64,000 bases of DNA. It comes from Rubrivivax gelatinosus IL144. GTDB taxonomy: Bacteria; Pseudomonadota; Gammaproteobacteria; Burkholderiales; Burkholderiaceae_C. Below, one piece after another: positions 58,418-64,000 of this stretch. Numbering within the stretch: position 1 is the stretch's first letter; the number at the start of each line of letters is the position of its first letter. The translations under genes and the position numbers were made by a program. The notes under the pieces were generated by a model. That model saw nothing but the letters and a program-made list of their open reading frames with translations. It had not been told where the DNA came from and made no database searches. The DNA is taken from contig NC_017075.1 of NCBI RefSeq assembly GCF_000284255.1, positions 3,410,001-3,474,000 on the forward strand, written 5' to 3'.

Positions 58418-58915
58418 TCAGACGGCGTCGGCTTCGTCGGCGCCATGGCCGAGGTCCAGCAGCGTGCCGCGCACGAGCTGCGCCGCGGCCATCAGCGCGA
58501 TCGCGCCGCAGGCCAGCAGCGCCGGCAGCGGCAGCAGCGCCGTCGGATAGCCGAGCACGACGCTGACGCTGTCCAGGCCGACTAAGACCTGCTGCCAGGC
58601 GCCCCAGCCGACCATGCCGGCGGCCAGCACCACCAGCGCGTGCACCAGCCGCGACAGCAGCGCGAACGCCAGCGGCCGGCCGCGCAGCAGGCGAACCAGC
58701 CCGGTGAAGGCCATGTGCTGGCCCGCCGGATAGGCGGCGGTGGCGCCGATGCACACCATCCAGACGAAGAGCAGGCGCGACAGCTCCTCGCTGGCCGCGA
58801 TGCCGCTGCCGAAGCCGTAGCGCAGCACGACGTTGACGAAGACGGCGGCGGCCATCACCGCCAGGCACAAGGCCATCGCGGCTTCGGCGGCGCGCTGGAA
58901 GGATGCGGATTTCAT
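58418..58915 (-). CDS. TRAP transporter small permease (DctQ family)
   Basis: 165 aa with four membrane segments, start ATG 58915 overlapping the gntK stop (ATGA). NVVLRYGFGSGIAASEELSRLLFVWMVCIGA is the DctQ core. It assembles with the large permease. Position after gntK and before dctM gives the operon order gntK, dctQ, dctM, dctP. Confidence 0.93.
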   Translation of the reverse strand: MKSASFQRAAEAAMALCLAVMAAAVFVNVVLRYGFGSGIAASEELSRLLFVWMVCIGATAAYPAGQHMAFTGLVRLLRGRPLAFALLSRLVHALVVLAAGMVGWGAWQQVLVGLDSVSVVLGYPTALLPLPALLACGAIALMAAAQLVRGTLLDLGHGADEADAV

Positions 58916-59421
58916 GCGGTCTTCTCCTCGTCGCCGGCGGCCAGCCATTCGAGCGTCGTCGCGCGCAGCGCGGCCAGCGGCTGCATCGCGTCCAGGCTCA
59001 GCACGCCGGGCTCGTTTTCGGGCGACTCCAGCGCCGCGAACTGGCTGTCGACCAGGCTGGGCGGGAACGGGTGGCCGGGGCGGGCGGCGACACGCAGCCG
59101 CGCCGCCTCGGGCGTCAGCACCAGGTGGGCGAAGCGCAGGCCCGGGGCCGCGGCGCGCAGCGTGTCGCGGTAACGGCGCTTGAGCGCCGAGCAGGTCAGC
59201 ACCGCGCCGCCCGGATGGCGCTGCAGCTGTTCGCCGAGCGCCGCCAGCCAGCAGGCGCGGTCGTCGTCGTCCAGCGGCCGGCCGGCGCGCATCTTCTCGA
59301 TGTTGGCCGGCGGGTGGAAGTCGTCGCCCTCGATCAGCGGCCAGCCCAGCGCGTCGGCCAGCGCTGCGCCCAGGCTGGACTTGCCGCAGCCCCCGACACC
59401 CATGACGACGATCGATTGCAT
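58912..59421 (-). CDS. gntK: gluconokinase (thermoresistant GntK type)
   Basis: 169 aa. It phosphorylates D-gluconate to 6-phosphogluconate with ATP. Walker A GVGGCGKSS (8-16); EGDDFHPPANIEKM and LTCSALKRRYRDTLR are the substrate and lid motifs of GntK. Start ATG 59421 sits four bases from the first candidate operator. It leads the TRAP operon and is divergent from a LacI-family GntR-type gene, so sugar-acid uptake and its first metabolic step are co-regulated. Confidence 0.95.
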   Translation of the reverse strand: MQSIVVMGVGGCGKSSLGAALADALGWPLIEGDDFHPPANIEKMRAGRPLDDDDRACWLAALGEQLQRHPGGAVLTCSALKRRYRDTLRAAAPGLRFAHLVLTPEAARLRVAARPGHPFPPSLVDSQFAALESPENEPGVLSLDAMQPLAALRATTLEWLAAGDEEKTA

Positions 59422-59424
59422 ATT

Positions 59425-59437
59425 GGACAGCGCTATC
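59425..59437. promoter_or_regulatory. candidate GntR operator, copy 1
   Basis: Thirteen bases GGACAGCGCTATC, identical to copy 2. The core AGCGCT is a perfect palindrome, and the flanks GAC/ATC are nearly so, as in LacI-family sites with a central CG. It lies three bases before the gntK ATG, so binding here could block gntK transcription. Confidence 0.7.
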
Positions 59438-59539
59438 TTTCGAGTTCGAGAACTGCAGCCGCAGGCGTCGAATCGACAGACCGACGGGGCCGCATTAAAC
59501 GAGGGGAAAATCGGGAGGAAAGAAAGAGGAAGAAAAGCC

Positions 59540-59552
59540 GGACAGCGCTATC
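59540..59552. promoter_or_regulatory. candidate GntR operator, copy 2
   Basis: Thirteen bases GGACAGCGCTATC, an exact repeat of copy 1, with 102 bases between. It lies 44 bases before the regulator's ATG. Two equal sites at a distance suit DNA looping by a LacI-family tetramer or separate control of each direction. Confidence 0.7.
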
Positions 59553-59595
59553 CTACTGTCACTCGCCCGAGCTTCCGACCTGGGGATTACCCGCA

Positions 59596-60630
59596 ATGCC
59601 GCACGACGAAGAACGCCAACGCCGCTCCCGTGCCACCGGCCGCCTGACGCTGGCCGACGTCGCGCGCGAAGCCGGCGTGAGCCCGATCACCGCCTCTCGC
59701 GCGCTGCGCGGCACACGCGGCGTCGACCCGGCGCTGGTGCTGCGCGTGCAGGAAGCCGCCGCCCGGCTGCACTACGTGCCCGACCCGGCGGCACGGGCGC
59801 TGGCCTCGGCGCGCAGCGCGCACGTCGCGGTGCTGATCCCGCTGCTGTCCAACGCGCTGTTCGTCGACCTGCTCGACGCCGTGCAGCGCACGCTGATGCC
59901 GGCCGGCTACGTGACGCTGATCGGCGTCACCCACTACGACGCCGCCGAGGAGGAGGCGCTGCTGCGCAACTACCTCGCGCATCGCCCGTCGGGGCTGCTC
60001 GTCACCGGGCTGGACCGCACGCCGGACGCCGCGGCGCTGATCGCCGCCAGCGGCGTGCCCTGCGTGCATCTGATGGAGACCTCGGCCAGCGCCGGCCAGT
60101 ACAGCGTCGGCCTGTCGCAGCAGGCCGCCGGCCGTGCGATCACCGAGCACCTGCTGGCCGCCAGCCGGCGCCGCATCGCCTTCGTCGGTGCCCAGCTGGA
60201 CCCGCGCGTGCTGCAGCGCCTGGAGGGCTACCGCGAGGCGCTGCGCGCCGCCGGCGCACACGACCCCGGGCTGGAACTGCTGGAGCCCGCGCCGTCGAGC
60301 CTGGCGCTGGGCGCGCGCCTGCTCGAGCGGCTGCTGGCGCGCCGGCCCGACGTCGAGGCGGTGTTCTTCTGCAACGACGACCTCGCGCAAGGCGGCCTGC
60401 TCGCCGCGCTGCGCCTGGGCGTCGCGGTGCCCGGCCGCCTGGCGGTGGCCGGCTTCAACGACCTCGCCGGCAGCGATCAGATGCTGCCGCCGCTGACCAC
60501 GGTGCGCACGCCGCGCGCCGAGATCGGCCGCGCCGCGGCGACGATGCTGCTGCGCCTGATGCGCGGCGAGGCCGTCGAGCCGGCGTCGCTGGATCTGGGC
60601 TACGAGCTCGTCGTGCGCGGCAGCACCTGA
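59596..60630 (+). CDS. gntR: LacI-family regulator of gluconate genes (GntR type)
   Basis: 344 aa. Helix-turn-helix and hinge at the N-terminus: LTLADVAREAGVSPITASRALRG (about residues 17-39) and RLHYVPDPAARALASARS. The sugar-binding core follows (AHVAVLIPLLSNALFVDLL, LLVTGLDRTPDAAALI, FFCNDDLAQGGLLAALRLG, VAGFNDLAGSD). The style matches GntR of E. coli and Pseudomonas. Start ATG 59596 is the most natural. Divergent gntK and the two repeats in front identify its targets by inference. Confidence 0.88.
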   Translation: MPHDEERQRRSRATGRLTLADVAREAGVSPITASRALRGTRGVDPALVLRVQEAAARLHYVPDPAARALASARSAHVAVLIPLLSNALFVDLLDAVQRTLMPAGYVTLIGVTHYDAAEEEALLRNYLAHRPSGLLVTGLDRTPDAAALIAASGVPCVHLMETSASAGQYSVGLSQQAAGRAITEHLLAASRRRIAFVGAQLDPRVLQRLEGYREALRAAGAHDPGLELLEPAPSSLALGARLLERLLARRPDVEAVFFCNDDLAQGGLLAALRLGVAVPGRLAVAGFNDLAGSDQMLPPLTTVRTPRAEIGRAAATMLLRLMRGEAVEPASLDLGYELVVRGST

Positions 60631-60724
60631 GCGCCCCCCTAGAGCCGATATCCTTGATCGGCCGGGGGAGTCGCTTTACCTATGATGACGCGAGCCGTCC
60701 GCCGGGCGGCCCCAGCCCCGCGCC

Positions 60725-62002
60725 ATGCCCCGCTCCCAAGACGACCTGCCCTGGCCACCGCCGGCCTACCGCCCCAGCCGCAACGCCGAGCTGCTCGCGC
60801 CTGCGACGCAGATCGTGCGCGACCGCGAGGACTACCTGGGCCAGGGCCTGCGCGACGTCGGCCGGCGCATCGCCGACGACCAGGTCGAACTCTTCGTCAG
60901 CACCGACCCGGCGAGCGCGCTGCAGCAGCAGTTCGAGCGCCAGGCACCGCAGTTCATCACGCTGCACGACGTCGGCACCAAGGCCTCGCTGCACCTGCTG
61001 GGCGCGCTGGCCGGGGCCGCCGGTGCACGCGTGCAGCGGCTGACGATCCGCCGCCAGGGCCACGGCGTCGCGCTCGCCGTCGTGCAGTTTGTCGAGGTGC
61101 CGCTGGCCGACGGCAACCACGTGCGCATCTACTCGACCGACCTCACGGCCGATACCCAGACGCGCCAGGCGCTGGCGCTGGTGCTGCTGGGCCGCAGCCG
61201 GCTGGGCGTGCTGATGATCGGCGAGCTGCCGGCGCATGCGCTGCAGTCGCTGCTGCAGCCGCTGCAGGACGCGATCGCGCGTGCGCCCTGGCCCAACCGC
61301 GACCTGCTGCTGCTGCCGCTGGCCTCGGCCGGCACGCTGGCCGCGCAGGCCGCGCGCCTGGTGGGCACCAGCGGCATCGCGGTGCGCGTGACGCCACTGG
61401 CGGCACGGCCCAACGACGCCTGGTCCTTCATCAGCGGCACCTGGAACCGCATGAGCGGCCACGGCGCCGCGCAAACCGCGCTGAACACCGACATCGAACA
61501 GGCGCTGCCGACGCCTCCGGTGCCGCTGCCCGAGGCGCCGACGATGGCGATGGACCTGATGCCGGCCAGCAGCGCGATGTCGGGCTCGCGGCTGGCGGCG
61601 CCGTCGGCGCCGGCCCGGCCGGTGGCCGCGCCGGTGGCGGCGCTGTGGGCCGACTACGTGCAGCGCTGCGTCGGCGTGAAGAGCGCCGTCAGCGGCTGCA
61701 TCTTCGACCTCGGATCGCAGCGCGCGCTGGCCCATGCCGGCAGCACGCCACCGCCCGAGCGCCTGGCCAGCCAGGGTGCGCTGCTGCTCGACGCGATGGC
61801 CGGCGCGGCGCGCACGCTGGGCCTGGCTTCGGCACCGCCGCAGGCGGCGATCAGCTACGACCAGCAGCACCTGCTGCTGTACCCGGTGCGTGGCCACCCC
61901 GGCGTCGTGCTGCACCTGGTGCTGCAAGGCACGGCCAACGCGCTGACGCTGGCGCGCATGCAGCTCGAGCGCATCACGCCGCCGCCCAGCGGGGCGGTCT
62001 GA
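60725..62002 (+). CDS. protein of unknown function with roadblock-like C-terminal domain
   Basis: 425 aa, start ATG 60725. A soluble N-terminal half (about residues 1-230) contains REDYLGQGLRDVGRRIADDQVELFVSTDPASAL, HDVGTKASLHLLGALAG and LLMIGELPAHALQSLLQPL; its family is not recognised. A Pro/Ala/Ser-rich linker runs from about 255 to 300. The C-terminal part (GVKSAVSGCIFDLGSQRALAH, SYDQQHLLLYPVRGHPGVVLHLVL) resembles the roadblock/LC7 fold used by small GTPase regulators and in bacterial motility. No signal peptide or membrane segment. Convergent with clpB. Confidence 0.6.
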   Translation: MPRSQDDLPWPPPAYRPSRNAELLAPATQIVRDREDYLGQGLRDVGRRIADDQVELFVSTDPASALQQQFERQAPQFITLHDVGTKASLHLLGALAGAAGARVQRLTIRRQGHGVALAVVQFVEVPLADGNHVRIYSTDLTADTQTRQALALVLLGRSRLGVLMIGELPAHALQSLLQPLQDAIARAPWPNRDLLLLPLASAGTLAAQAARLVGTSGIAVRVTPLAARPNDAWSFISGTWNRMSGHGAAQTALNTDIEQALPTPPVPLPEAPTMAMDLMPASSAMSGSRLAAPSAPARPVAAPVAALWADYVQRCVGVKSAVSGCIFDLGSQRALAHAGSTPPPERLASQGALLLDAMAGAARTLGLASAPPQAAISYDQQHLLLYPVRGHPGVVLHLVLQGTANALTLARMQLERITPPPSGAV

Positions 62003-62004
62003 CG

Positions 62005-62031
62005 AAACAAAACGCCGCCCGAAGGCGGCGT
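62005..62031 (-). terminator. intrinsic terminator after clpB
   Basis: Perfect eight-base stem ACGCCGCC/GGCGGCGT with a CGAA loop (62012-62031). Read on the minus strand it is followed by TTTTGTTT (62012-62005). It stands about 20 bases after the clpB stop and fits intrinsic termination for clpB. Confidence 0.9.
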
Positions 62032-62050
62032 CGTGTGCAGCGGCCCGTGA

Positions 62051-64000
<1,950 letters not shown>

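Overview
The window reads as ordinary chromosome of a high-GC betaproteobacterium of the order Burkholderiales, most like the Rubrivivax/Roseateles/Leptothrix group. The reasons are the very strong G/C bias at third codon positions, the exbB-exbD-lpxK-Trm112-kdsB-adk block, a nadA-nadC pair, a HAE1-type RND pump beside a TetR gene, and the general protein style. The genus is an inference. Genes are dense, and many neighbours share 1-4 bases as ATGA, GTGA or TGATG junctions, which suggests translational coupling.

Layout. 1-3805: ExbB/ExbD proton channel and envelope genes (lpxK, Trm112, kdsB), then adk. 3861-5856: a short-chain dehydrogenase, a small secreted protein and a plug-only remnant of a TonB-dependent receptor. 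6308-12827 (minus): a Yej-like peptide ABC importer with an unusual membrane-bound binding protein. 12966-15516 (minus): a coupled ldcA, tadA and serine-hydrolase lipoprotein series. 15591-26092: an incomplete type VI secretion (T6SS) locus. Its minus arm carries vgrG and a small membrane protein. Its plus arm carries an M15 peptidase, PAAR, tssM, tagF, an OmpA-like protein and tssA. No sheath, baseplate, tssJ, tssK, tssL or clpV gene is present. 26144-32753: an RND multidrug efflux operon, divergent from its TetR repressor, with a perfect palindromic operator between them.

32814-38859: a Kef-type antiporter, an exported alpha/beta hydrolase, and a coupled glycosyltransferase and glycogen-debranching pair. 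39333-42914: an RCC1-repeat lipoprotein and a CpdB-like phosphodiesterase lipoprotein, followed by a strong terminator. 43501-43577: tRNA-Pro(TGG) on the minus strand, beside about 530 bases with no convincing gene. 43632-50042: RraA-like, DUF697-like, AsnC/Lrp, EamA exporter, a thiamine-diphosphate enzyme, an MFS exporter and an AraC regulator. 50122-55991: NAD biosynthesis (nadA, nadC, and nadB on the other strand), interrupted by a ComFB-family protein and a chemotaxis receptor. 56075-60630: a gluconate-use module, gntK with a TRAP transporter, divergent from a LacI-family GntR, with two identical 13-base candidate operators. 60725-64000: an unknown protein with a roadblock-like C-terminus, and clpB, which runs off the right edge.

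The most unusual parts are the partial T6SS locus (membrane-anchored M15 peptidase, small coupled membrane protein, OmpA-like anchor without TssL), the peptide-binding protein with both a lipobox and a C-terminal membrane segment, the plug-only TonB receptor, the ComFB-chemotaxis pair and the TRAP-linked gluconokinase. I saw no CRISPR array, prophage, intact insertion sequence or rRNA gene.
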